From NCBI GenBank assembly GCA_023387775.1, contig JAEWHN010000164.1:1-9290 (forward strand): DNA of 9,290 nucleotides. The letters run 5' to 3'. A program made the translations under genes and the position numbers. The notes below the pieces were generated by a model. It saw nothing but the letters and a program-made list of their open reading frames with translations, did no database searches and was not told the origin of the DNA. This DNA is from Pseudomonadota bacterium. GTDB lineage: Bacteria > Pseudomonadota > Alphaproteobacteria > Rhizobiales > Rhizobiaceae. Positions 1-6,913 of this stretch are shown here, in pieces; within the stretch, counting starts at the first letter, position 1, and each line of letters begins with the position of its first letter.

Positions 1-1500
1 ATCGGTGTCGAAAGCAATCGTATCGATCGGGTCCGAGCCCGGCACGAAGTTGATCGTGCCGTTGTGCGAGGTCAAGCCGGGCTCGCTGCCCTGCGGCAGG
101 TTCTGGTCGTCCAGCGTCAGGTCGACCGAGGCCGCATCGGGATCGACGGCCGGGCCCTCGCCATCAGTCACGGTGATCGGCTGCTTGGCCGTCGAGGTGT
201 CGCCGTCGCCGTCGGTGATTTGGTAGCTGAAGCCGGCATCGACGCCGTCGGCGTTGTTCAGGCTGGCCGCCGGGGTGAAGGTCCAGGCGCCGCTGGCCTG
301 GAAGGTGTAGACGCCGTTGGCGGTCGTCACCGTCGTCGTGCCGGTGGCCGCCACCGGGTGTTCCGTGCCGTCGATCGTCACCGTGGTCAGCGTGGCTCCG
401 TCGGCGCCTTGGGTGTCGTTGTCCAGCACATTGCCGCCAATCTGGGCGCCGCCTTCGACAACCGTCTGCGCGGGGTCGTCATGGGCAACCGGCACGTCGT
501 CGACGATCTCGATGCTGATGCTGACGGGGGCCGACGAGGCTCTGCCATCGGAGACGATCAGCGTGAACGTGTCGCGTTCCGCCACGTCGGGAACGTCCGT
601 GGTCGCGCTGGTCAATTCATAGCTGTAGGTCACGACACCGGTTGCGGGGTTATAGCCCGTTATGGTGAGTACACCGTGAGCGCCGTCGAAGCTCTTGCCG
701 ACCATGTTGGCGATATTGACGGTGACGCCATTGATCGTGAGCGTCTTGAGGTCGCGCAGGCCATCCGGATCAGACAGGCGGAACTGGCCCTCATAGATGT
801 GGCCCTCGGTTACGCTGCCGGGATTGGAGCCGACACCGGGCAGACCCGACTCATGGACGATGCCGGAATCGCCGAACAGCTCGATGCCGGGCGCGCGGTT
901 GGCTGCGCCGGGATAAAGGTCGCGCGCGTCGAGTTGCGAAAACTCCAGGGCGGTCGGCGGCAACAAGTCCGAGAGGTTGAAACCCTGGCCGATCCCGCCC
1001 AGCGGCAATGCGAAGTTGCCGCCGGAACTGTTGGTGCTTCCGCCGACCGAGATCGAGCCGTTCGGCCCGAAGGCGACGTCCACGCCGCTTGCTTCCAATG
1101 CGGCCAGCAGCGCGACGCGCGGGACCTCCACCTCGCCGAGAATGAAGGTCGGCACATTGGCGGCAGCGTTCTTGATGACGATGAGCGTGCCGTCGGCCTG
1201 TTCGAGAACCAGGTTCTGGCCATCGACCTTGATGTTGTCGATCGAGACATTCGCCGGCAGATGGACGACGTTGCCAGCCTCGAGCGCGTATTCCTGCGTC
1301 GCCTGGGCGGGATTGGGAGCATCGGAAGATTGGGTGACGCCCTGCTGGATGGGGGCGCCGCTGCCGGCGTCGACCGGAACGGGATCAGCCTCGCTCTGGG
1401 CAGCTTCGGCCTGGGCGACGATCATGTGCGCCGTGCCTGCTTCGGACGGCTCGACCTCGAAAGCTCGCGTTCCCGCCAGGTTGTCAAGTTCAATGCTCAT
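1..1500 (-). CDS. Giant type I-secreted RTX/VCBS-style adhesin, N-terminal 500 aa (partial)
   Basis: Likely a large cell-surface adhesin exported by the neighbouring type I secretion system. The frame is open for exactly 500 codons from an ATG at 1500 to the left edge, with no Sec signal, as expected for a substrate with a C-terminal secretion signal. Residues 1-70 are acidic and Ala/Pro/Gln-rich. Residues about 71-145 form a compact beta-rich domain (e.g. NLVLEQADGTLIVI at 96-109) of a kind I recall at the front of giant alphaproteobacterial adhesins. Residues 150-165 are a Gly/Ser/Asn linker, followed by DLLPPTALEF at 178-187. Residues about 228-340 match a T1SS-143-type repeat (SDPDGL, TINGVTV, TGYNPATGVVTYSYEL, ending EIVDDVP). 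Residues about 345-448 are VCBS-like (GNVLDND, GVYTF, GAWTFTP, ITDGDGD), and a further repeat starts near 455. A purine-rich GGGGA lies 7 bases before the ATG. The rest of the repeats and the C-terminus lie outside the window. Confidence 0.9.
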   Translation of the reverse strand, partial: MSIELDNLAGTRAFEVEPSEAGTAHMIVAQAEAAQSEADPVPVDAGSGAPIQQGVTQSSDAPNPAQATQEYALEAGNVVHLPANVSIDNIKVDGQNLVLEQADGTLIVIKNAAANVPTFILGEVEVPRVALLAALEASGVDVAFGPNGSISVGGSTNSSGGNFALPLGGIGQGFNLSDLLPPTALEFSQLDARDLYPGAANRAPGIELFGDSGIVHESGLPGVGSNPGSVTEGHIYEGQFRLSDPDGLRDLKTLTINGVTVNIANMVGKSFDGAHGVLTITGYNPATGVVTYSYELTSATTDVPDVAERDTFTLIVSDGRASSAPVSISIEIVDDVPVAHDDPAQTVVEGGAQIGGNVLDNDTQGADGATLTTVTIDGTEHPVAATGTTTVTTANGVYTFQASGAWTFTPAASLNNADGVDAGFSYQITDGDGDTSTAKQPITVTDGEGPAVDPDAASVDLTLDDQNLPQGSEPGLTSHNGTINFVPGSDPIDTIAFDTD

Positions 1501-1685
1501 GTCTTTTCCCCGCCAATTCAATAATTGCGCGGACAGAAACACCTATTGGACGAATGGGCAATACTCGGAATACTCGCAGCATATATATGAATATGCCATC
1601 GCGGTGAAATTTCCGAATTGGTAAATTTGGAACATATACACAGTTATATAATTCCTGCCGCGAGCCGACTCATTCGGATGGGCCT

Positions 1686-1706
1686 CCGGCGGGAAAGCGC
1701 CGCCGG
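1686..1706. repeat. GC-rich inverted repeat (7-bp stem, 7-nt loop)
   Basis: CCGGCGG at 1686-1692 is perfectly complementary to CCGCCGG at 1700-1706 around the loop GAAAGCG. There is no T-run on either side, so it is not a standard intrinsic terminator. It stands out as a GC island in AT-rich intergenic DNA upstream of the peptidase gene. It could be a protein-binding site or could insulate the two divergent promoters; the role is unknown. Confidence 0.4.
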
Positions 1707-1719
1707 CCGAGCGACAAAT

Positions 1720-1738
1720 ACAATTTTATATAAATTGT
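1720..1738. promoter_or_regulatory. Candidate operator palindrome ACAATTT-N5-AAATTGT
   Basis: Perfect 7-bp arms (1720-1726 and 1732-1738) surround TATAT. The element lies 85 bases upstream of the peptidase start codon and overlaps the best candidate -35 hexamer (TTGTTC, 1735-1740). That is the expected placement for a repressor site. No regulator can be named. An AT-rich-binding regulator such as a MucR/Ros-type protein, or the RHH protein of this locus, are possibilities by inference only. Confidence 0.4.
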
Positions 1739-1763
1739 TCCAAGTAAAGCATGTGAGTATTAG
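1735..1763 (+). promoter_or_regulatory. Possible sigma-70-type promoter for the lapG-like gene
   Basis: TTGTTC (1735-1740) and TATTAG (1758-1763) are separated by 17 bases, the optimal spacing. The match to consensus is weak (about 3/6 and 4/6). It lies 60 bases before the chosen start codon. Similar matches are common in AT-rich DNA, so confidence is low. Confidence 0.22.
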
Positions 1764-1823
1764 TCAAGTCTGTTTGCGCTATCTTTGCTTCTGCGAGCTA
1801 ACGTCTTCCGCATAGGGGGCGTC

Positions 1824-2777
1824 ATGAATAGCAATAATAGTAGTTTGGCTCGTTCCAAGAAGAGCGGGCGGATAATCTCCGCTCTACTTATATGCGCGGG
1901 GCAGGGCATCGCGGCCCAGGCGATCGCGGATCCACTGATGGAACGGGCAGCGTCGAAGGCGATCGAGACCTCCGCATTTCTTGGTGGCGTGGCCCTGCAA
2001 ACGGCGGCGGCAGAGCAGCGAGTTCCCGCCTACGATCTCGCGGCACGATCGAAAATCTACGCTCCGGCGCCGAGCGAGGCCCGGGTGGTGGCGTCTGCGG
2101 CGGGTGTCGACACGATGAAGACTGCGTCGATCACCCCGGGCGTCTTTGGTTCAGTGGCGCTTCCGATGCGCAACTTCCCCGTTTCGGCCCGTTGGTCTCT
2201 AGTGAACCAGGCGATCAACTCCTGCGCTACAGATGTAGGTTGCAGCGATGACGCGCAGTTGCGCAAGCTCTTGGACGGTGTCCGGGGGAAGAGCTTCCGG
2301 GAAAAGCTTGCGGCAATCAACGGCGGCATCAATCGCATGATCACCTACAAGCCGGACAGCGAGACCTACGGCCGTCTCGACTATTGGGCCAAGCCGAGCG
2401 AAATCCTTGGCAAGCGGGCCGGAGACTGCGAGGATTTTGCCATCCTCAAAATGGCCGCCCTGCTTGAAGTTGGCATTCCGGCGCAAAGCATGTCTGTCGT
2501 GGTGCTTCAGGACAAGCGGCTGCGTGTATTTCATGCGGTGCTTTCCGTCAGCACCGCAAGCGGGAACTTCATTCTGGACAATGTGAGAAATACGGTTCTG
2601 ATCGACAGCCAGCTGCCGGATTACCAGCCACTGTACTCGTTCAGTCAGGAGCGGGCCTGGATTCACGGGGCGAAGCCCGGCGCCATGCAGATTGCAGACG
2701 TGGCAGGTGGCTTCGGCAAGATTGCTCCCGGAGAAGGGCCGCTTCCAACCGGGCAGGGGACGCTAGCGATTAGGTAG
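1824..2777 (+). CDS. lapG: LapG-type periplasmic transglutaminase-like cysteine peptidase (BTLCP family)
   Basis: Predicted periplasmic protease that clips the N-terminal part of a type I-secreted adhesin, releasing it from the cell surface (role known for Pseudomonas LapG; inferred here). The 317-aa protein has a basic N-terminus, a hydrophobic stretch (about 17-31) and a likely signal peptidase site after AIA at residue 35. The catalytic domain occupies about 110-285 and shows the family triad in order: Cys202 in AGDCEDFAILK, His237 in VFHAVL and Asp252 in LDN. LDYWAKPSEIL just before the Cys is also typical. Residues 36-110 form an Ala-rich linker longer than I expect between signal and catalytic core. 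The ATG at 1824 is chosen because AGGGGG (1814-1819) sits 4 bases upstream and it gives a clean signal peptide; an in-frame start at 1785 would add 13 residues ahead of the signal. It is divergent from the adhesin gene and its last 15 bases overlap the convergent RHH gene. No LapD-like inhibitor is encoded in the window. Confidence 0.9.
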   Translation: MNSNNSSLARSKKSGRIISALLICAGQGIAAQAIADPLMERAASKAIETSAFLGGVALQTAAAEQRVPAYDLAARSKIYAPAPSEARVVASAAGVDTMKTASITPGVFGSVALPMRNFPVSARWSLVNQAINSCATDVGCSDDAQLRKLLDGVRGKSFREKLAAINGGINRMITYKPDSETYGRLDYWAKPSEILGKRAGDCEDFAILKMAALLEVGIPAQSMSVVVLQDKRLRVFHAVLSVSTASGNFILDNVRNTVLIDSQLPDYQPLYSFSQERAWIHGAKPGAMQIADVAGGFGKIAPGEGPLPTGQGTLAIR

Positions 2778-3413
2778 TGTTCCGCTGTTGGAGACAAACG
2801 CGATCAGCAGCTCCAGTTCCTTCACCGGTGCGCGCACGGCATTGATCTGGCCGCGATAGCGGCGGTCGCCGGCCCCCAGGACAAAGCCTGTCACCACAGG
2901 CTTTTCCAGGTTGGCATCGAGATTCCTGAATATTTCGGGCAGGCTGAGGTCGAGAGAAAGCCGGAGGTCTTGCTTTCCGTCGGTGCCTTGCGGCAGGTGC
3001 TGCCGCACCAGCAGCTGGAAGGCCGCGTTGAAGTTCAGGATCCGCTTGCCCGAAGAAAGGCTGAATGCGGGCGAGGGGCACGCGGCCAGAATGGAATTGA
3101 CCGTCTTCAGGGATGCGAGCCGGGCAAGCTCCGCATTTTCTTCGGTCAACCAGCGCATGCAACTGACGCGGATTGCCGAGGTTGCATTGCCAGCGCCCTC
3201 ATGGGTTCTGGCAATCTCTTCGACTATCGCGCCAAGCGTGGATTTCCGGCTTTCGGCAAGCCGCTTCAGCGCCGTCCAGAAGAAGCGCTCCAGCCGAACC
3301 CCTCGCCGGGCTCCGGCATGGGAAACCACCCTGAACTCGGGCTCCAGTTCGTTCGACAGAGCCCCTGAAGGCACTTGGTCGAATGCCTCCTGAGGGGCGG
3401 TTTCATCGTTCAC
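2763..3413 (-). CDS. Ribbon-helix-helix (RHH_4-like) protein with C-terminal PAS-like domain
   Basis: Probable regulator of 216 aa; its target is unknown. Residues about 36-90 match the RHH_4-type domain: a short strand (GVRLERFFW) followed by helices (ALKRLAESRKSTLGAIVEEI) and a terminal IRVSCMRWL, resembling the usual ALRVFVL motif. After a helical linker (91-108), residues about 108-208 look like a PAS fold (ILAACPSPAFSL, RILNFNAAFQLLV, a late strand LLIAFVS), so the protein may sense a ligand or a partner. The PAS call rests on pattern only. The start is a GTG at 3413 preceded by AAGAGG with 6 bases of spacing; it lies inside the 3' end of the adaptor gene (11-base overlap), implying translational coupling. 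The gene ends tail-to-tail with the peptidase gene, overlapping it by 15 bases. Its position last in the secretion operon suggests feedback control of the adhesin system, an inference. Confidence 0.75.
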   Translation of the reverse strand: MNDETAPQEAFDQVPSGALSNELEPEFRVVSHAGARRGVRLERFFWTALKRLAESRKSTLGAIVEEIARTHEGAGNATSAIRVSCMRWLTEENAELARLASLKTVNSILAACPSPAFSLSSGKRILNFNAAFQLLVRQHLPQGTDGKQDLRLSLDLSLPEIFRNLDANLEKPVVTGFVLGAGDRRYRGQINAVRAPVKELELLIAFVSNSGTLPNR

Positions 3414-4692
3414 GCATTGCCTCTTCGCGCGCTTTGTTGATCGGTTTGAGCAGGTAGCTCAGAATCGTCTTGCTCCCGGTCATGATGTCCACAGAGCAGA
3501 TCATGCCAGGAATGATCGAATAGGATTTCCCGTCCTTCTCCAGCGCAGCCCTATTTGTCGAGACTCGGACCTGATAGTAGGGCTCGCCCGTGTGCTGATC
3601 GAGGATGCTGTCGGCCGTGATGTTCTCGACCTTTCCTTCGAGGCCCCCGAAAATGGAAAAGTCATAGGCGGTGATCTTGATGAGGGCTTCCTGACCCGGT
3701 CGGATGAAGGCGACATCGCGCGGCGAAACGCGCGCTTCGACGAGCAGTGTGTCGGACGTCGGCACAATCCCGGCCACCACCGCGCCGGGTTGAACGAAGG
3801 CGCCCAGCGTATTGACTTCAAGCGTGTTTACAATGCCGTCCACGGGAGAGCGGATGTCGGTCCGTGCCACCCTGTCTCTGGCGCCCCGGAGGGTCTCCTC
3901 CACCACCGACAGTTCGGCCAATGCCTGCGTAAGCTCATCCAGCGCCTGCTGCTGGAAATCCAGTCCGACCTCTTCTACCTGGAGCCTGGCCTCGGTAAGC
4001 GCACCCTGTATTCGCCCCATGGATTCCGTGGAGAGGTTTATCTGTCCCTTCAGTTCGGCCTGCTCGCGGTCGACGCGTATTTTTTCGGTTTGCGCCATGA
4101 GCCCCCGCTTGGTCAGCGATTCGACCAGCGCAGCTTCTCGATCGCTGACGCTCAGGTTCTCGGTCAGGCGCTGCGAATTGGCGTTAGCCTCGTTTAGTTC
4201 GCTTTCCCGTTGTTCGAGGCGCGCCTTCAGGACCGACAGCTTGTTCTCGAAGTTCTCCCGTTTCGCCACCAGCAGTTTCTGCTCATTGGCGCATATCTCC
4301 GGGGCAGAGGCGAGAATATCCGCGGGGCACTCGAAGGAACTGGAAATATTGCCGCTCTGCTCGTGCTTCAAGCGGGCGATGCGCGCCGAGAGGGCGCGAG
4401 CTTTTGCCTGTTGCTCGCCAAGGCTGGAAGCATTCATCGTGTTGTCCAGCCGGATTATGAGATCGTCCTTCTTTACCCTCTGGCCGATCTTGACGGCGAT
4501 CTCCTGAACCACGCCCGGCTCGCTGGACTGGATGATCTGCGTCTTGGAAGCGGGAATGACCTTGCCTTCGCCGCGTGCAATCTCATCCACCTGGGCAAAC
4601 GCTGCCCAGCCGATGAACGCCACGAAAAGCGCACCGATAATGAAGACGGAAGCCGACGCAAACAATGGCGGGCGGTCTTCTCCGATCAGCAT
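3403..4692 (-). CDS. lapC: HlyD-family type I secretion periplasmic adaptor (LapC-like)
   Basis: Membrane fusion protein linking the inner-membrane ABC transporter to the outer-membrane channel. It has 429 aa, close to the family norm. Domains in order: a short cytoplasmic N-terminus, one TM segment (about 12-34), a first lipoyl half (about 45-85, with VVQEIAVKIGQRVKKDDLIIRLD), a long alpha-helical hairpin of coiled coil (about 90-275, rich in Glu/Gln/Leu), a second lipoyl half (RSPVDGIVNTLEVNTLGAFV at 281-300), a beta-barrel region (about 310-400) and the C-terminal family signature GMICSVDIMTGSKTILSYLL at 396-415. The ATG at 4692 has AGGTG 8 bases upstream. It lies 44 bases downstream of the ABC transporter gene, and its stop overlaps the RHH gene. 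Gene order channel, ABC, adaptor fits a Lap-type exporter. The symbol is by homology of role, not orthology proof. Confidence 0.92.
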   Translation of the reverse strand: MLIGEDRPPLFASASVFIIGALFVAFIGWAAFAQVDEIARGEGKVIPASKTQIIQSSEPGVVQEIAVKIGQRVKKDDLIIRLDNTMNASSLGEQQAKARALSARIARLKHEQSGNISSSFECPADILASAPEICANEQKLLVAKRENFENKLSVLKARLEQRESELNEANANSQRLTENLSVSDREAALVESLTKRGLMAQTEKIRVDREQAELKGQINLSTESMGRIQGALTEARLQVEEVGLDFQQQALDELTQALAELSVVEETLRGARDRVARTDIRSPVDGIVNTLEVNTLGAFVQPGAVVAGIVPTSDTLLVEARVSPRDVAFIRPGQEALIKITAYDFSIFGGLEGKVENITADSILDQHTGEPYYQVRVSTNRAALEKDGKSYSIIPGMICSVDIMTGSKTILSYLLKPINKAREEAMRER

Positions 4693-4736
4693 TCTTCAAA
4701 CACCTAATATACTGGCTTCAGCCAACACACCGTTGA

Positions 4737-6866
4737 TCAGGCACTCGGCCTTTGGAGCGCCTGTATAACTTTTTCCTTGGGGCCGTCAGCAACAATCCTG
4801 CCCTGTTCCACCACAATGAGGCGATCGACTATCTCCAGCATGCTGTATCTGTGTGTGGAGATGATCAGTGTGGTGTCTTGGTCGAACGCCACTCTCAACT
4901 GGCGGATGAGCTGACGTTCCGAAGCAAGGTCCATCGAGCCGGACGGCTCGTCCATGAACACGATCTTCGGCTTGGTCAGCAGCAGGCGGGCAATGGCGAC
5001 GGCCTGCCGCTGGCCGCCGGACAGGTTGGTGCCCCGTTCGCCGACATTCATGTCGTAGCCGCGGGGATGGCGAGACACGAACTCATCCACGCCGGCTGCC
5101 TTTGCCGCCGCGATGATTTCCTCGTCGGTTGCTTCCGGGCGGGCCATCAGCAGGTTTTCCTTGATCGTACCGGAAAACAGATCGCCTGCCTGTGCGACGA
5201 TGCCGACCGCCGCCCGAACTTCGGAGGGGTGGTATTGGCGGATGTCGATGCCGTCGATCAACAGTTCGCCCGAGGTGGGCAGGAAGAGCCTGCCGATCAA
5301 GCGCCCCAGCGTGGTCTTGCCCGACCCAATGCGGCCTATGATCCCGATCCGTTCACCCGGCCTTATGGAAAGCGACAGGCCGGTCAGCACTTCGTTTTCC
5401 GAGCCCGGATAGACAAAGCCGACATTCTTGAACGTCAAGGCGCCGGACTGAACCGGCCGGTTGACGAAGCCGATGGTTTCGGGCCGGTCCTCCGGCTGCG
5501 ACATGATCGTGTCCAGAACCCGCAGCGACAGCATGGCCTGGCGAAAGCGGGCAAGGGTCATGGCGATCTGGCTGAGCGGGGCGACCGCTCTGGACGCCAG
5601 CATGACGGCCGCGATGATCGCGCCCGAGGAAACATTGCCATCGGAAAATGAATAGGCGCCGGCTACCACGATGCCAACGGTGACCAGTTGCTGGATGAAC
5701 TGGGTCGCGTTGGCGGCGGTCGCCGACAGTTCCTTGATCTTCTCCGACGTGTTGGCGGCGTTTTTGGTATGCTCGCGCCACTTCCTGAGAAGATAGGCTT
5801 CGGCGCGCAGCGACTTGATCGTCTCGGCCGTGGAGATCGATTCGACAAGCAAAGCCTGCCGCTGCGAAGCCTCGTTCATGGAGGCGGCCACCCGCTTGCC
5901 GATCCGGTGCTGGGTGACTAGCCCGACGATGATCGCCGCCACGAAGGCCAGTGCCGGGATGATCACCAGGCTGCCAGCCACGGCATAGATGACCAAAAGG
6001 AATACGACGATGAAGACCGTGTCGATGAATACGCTGATGGTGTTCGACGTGAAGAATTCGCGCACGAATTCGTATTGCGTGACCCTGTTGGCGTATTCGC
6101 CGGTTGAGGAGGGGCGTGCCGAAAGCGAGCTGTTCAGCACCTTCTCGAAAAGCATGTAGGAAATGCGGAGGTCGGCAGAGCGGCCCGCATGATCGATCAG
6201 CGAAGCGCGCGCAGTCTTCAGCAGCAGGTCGAACAGCATGGCCATGCCGACGCCCAATGCGAGTACCCACAGCGTCGCGATCGCCTTGTTCGGCAGAATC
6301 CGGTCGTAGACGTTCATCGTGAAGATCGGCGACGCCAGCGCGATGATGTTGATGAAGACCGCGGCCAGGGCCACTCGGGTATATGAGCGCCAGAACAGGC
6401 TCATCGTGCCGAACAGCCAGTGGCGCCGTTCGATCTTGTGCGCGGTGCCCGCGACGGGGGCCTCAGCGGTGTTCCTGTATGTGATCGAAAAGGAAACGCC
6501 GCCGGTGACACCTTCGGCGATCAGGCTTTCCTTGCTGATCGTCGTGCGGCCATTGTCCTGAGGTGTGGTGAGAAATCCGTCTTCGTCTTCAGCGAGCAGG
6601 CCTACGGGATAGCCGTTTCCCAGGAATACGATCGCAGGGAGATCGAAGCGCCCCTTCGACAACTCCCGGCTGTCGAAAAAATGGACATCGAGGCCGATTC
6701 GCTCGGCGAGGTGCTCGATGTCGTTTGCTTCGATATGCGTCTTGCTGACCGGAATCCCGGCAAACAGCACGGTTTCAGCCGACGGCCTGCCCAGATAGGC
6801 CGCGACGCCCGCGAAACACGCTTTGAATGCGTCGCCGAAAGACTGGATATGAGTGTGTTGGTTCAC
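4737..6866 (-). CDS. lapB: Type I secretion ABC transporter/ATPase with C39-like domain (LapB/LssB type)
   Basis: Inner-membrane ABC exporter that powers adhesin secretion; 709 aa, the usual length for LapB/LssB proteins. Residues about 8-130 form a degenerate C39 peptidase-like domain: where active C39 peptidases have Asp-Cys-Gly, this protein has Asp12-Ala13-Phe14, so it should bind its substrate rather than cut a leader. Transmembrane segments fall at about 163-185, 196-216, 275-295, 298-318 and 392-430. The nucleotide-binding domain (about 475-705) is intact: Walker A GRIGSGKTT (511-519), Q-loop Gln559, signature LSGGQRQ (615-621), Walker B IVFMDE (635-640), D-loop SMDLASE and H-loop His672. 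The GRIGSGK form of Walker A is characteristic of LapB/LssB-type exporters. The start is a GTG at 6866, the only plausible in-frame start after the channel gene; no good Shine-Dalgarno sequence precedes it, so translation may depend on coupling across the 47-base gap. It reads in the same operon as the channel and adaptor. Confidence 0.93.
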   Translation of the reverse strand: MNQHTHIQSFGDAFKACFAGVAAYLGRPSAETVLFAGIPVSKTHIEANDIEHLAERIGLDVHFFDSRELSKGRFDLPAIVFLGNGYPVGLLAEDEDGFLTTPQDNGRTTISKESLIAEGVTGGVSFSITYRNTAEAPVAGTAHKIERRHWLFGTMSLFWRSYTRVALAAVFINIIALASPIFTMNVYDRILPNKAIATLWVLALGVGMAMLFDLLLKTARASLIDHAGRSADLRISYMLFEKVLNSSLSARPSSTGEYANRVTQYEFVREFFTSNTISVFIDTVFIVVFLLVIYAVAGSLVIIPALAFVAAIIVGLVTQHRIGKRVAASMNEASQRQALLVESISTAETIKSLRAEAYLLRKWREHTKNAANTSEKIKELSATAANATQFIQQLVTVGIVVAGAYSFSDGNVSSGAIIAAVMLASRAVAPLSQIAMTLARFRQAMLSLRVLDTIMSQPEDRPETIGFVNRPVQSGALTFKNVGFVYPGSENEVLTGLSLSIRPGERIGIIGRIGSGKTTLGRLIGRLFLPTSGELLIDGIDIRQYHPSEVRAAVGIVAQAGDLFSGTIKENLLMARPEATDEEIIAAAKAAGVDEFVSRHPRGYDMNVGERGTNLSGGQRQAVAIARLLLTKPKIVFMDEPSGSMDLASERQLIRQLRVAFDQDTTLIISTHRYSMLEIVDRLIVVEQGRIVADGPKEKVIQALQRPSA

Positions 6867-6913
6867 GGGCCGCCGGCAACATTGGTAATCGGGCTTGCTC
6901 TTCCTGCCTCGCT

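Larger units (their letters stand above)
1501..1823. other. AT-rich divergent intergenic region between adhesin and lapG-like gene
   Basis: These 323 bases hold no convincing gene and separate two divergently transcribed genes, so they should carry both promoters. The stretch is visibly richer in A/T than the flanking genes (for example the ATATATATGA run near 1581 and GTTATATAAT near 1643). It holds two spaced copies of AATACTCG (1560-1567 and 1569-1576), two AAATTT elements 16 bases apart (1607-1612 and 1623-1628), a GC hairpin at 1686-1706 and an AT palindrome at 1720-1738. I could not pick a convincing promoter for the adhesin. A 65-codon plus-strand reading frame at 1618-1815 has no ribosome binding site and no recognisable content. 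Confidence 0.6.

Noticed and set aside
64..1524. 486-codon open frame on the plus strand across the adhesin
   Set aside because: It is the antisense shadow of the adhesin frame. Its product is low-complexity Arg/Gly/Val/Asp without a domain, whereas the minus-strand frame gives clear adhesin modules.
1618..1815. 65-codon plus-strand frame before the protease gene
   Set aside because: No ribosome binding site; it crosses the hairpin, the palindrome and the likely promoter.
4693..4736. Possible hairpin (TGGC-TGAA-GCCA) between the ABC and adaptor genes
   Set aside because: Only a 4-bp stem with no T-run; too weak to call a terminator or processing site.
4752..5651. 299-codon plus-strand frame inside the ABC transporter gene
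   Set aside because: Antisense shadow of an intact ATPase domain; no recognisable domain of its own.
6778..6882. Small 35-codon frame overlapping the ABC transporter start
   Set aside because: The AGGAAG element is about 15 bases too far upstream of its ATG, and the product is an Arg-rich out-of-frame reading of the exporter start.
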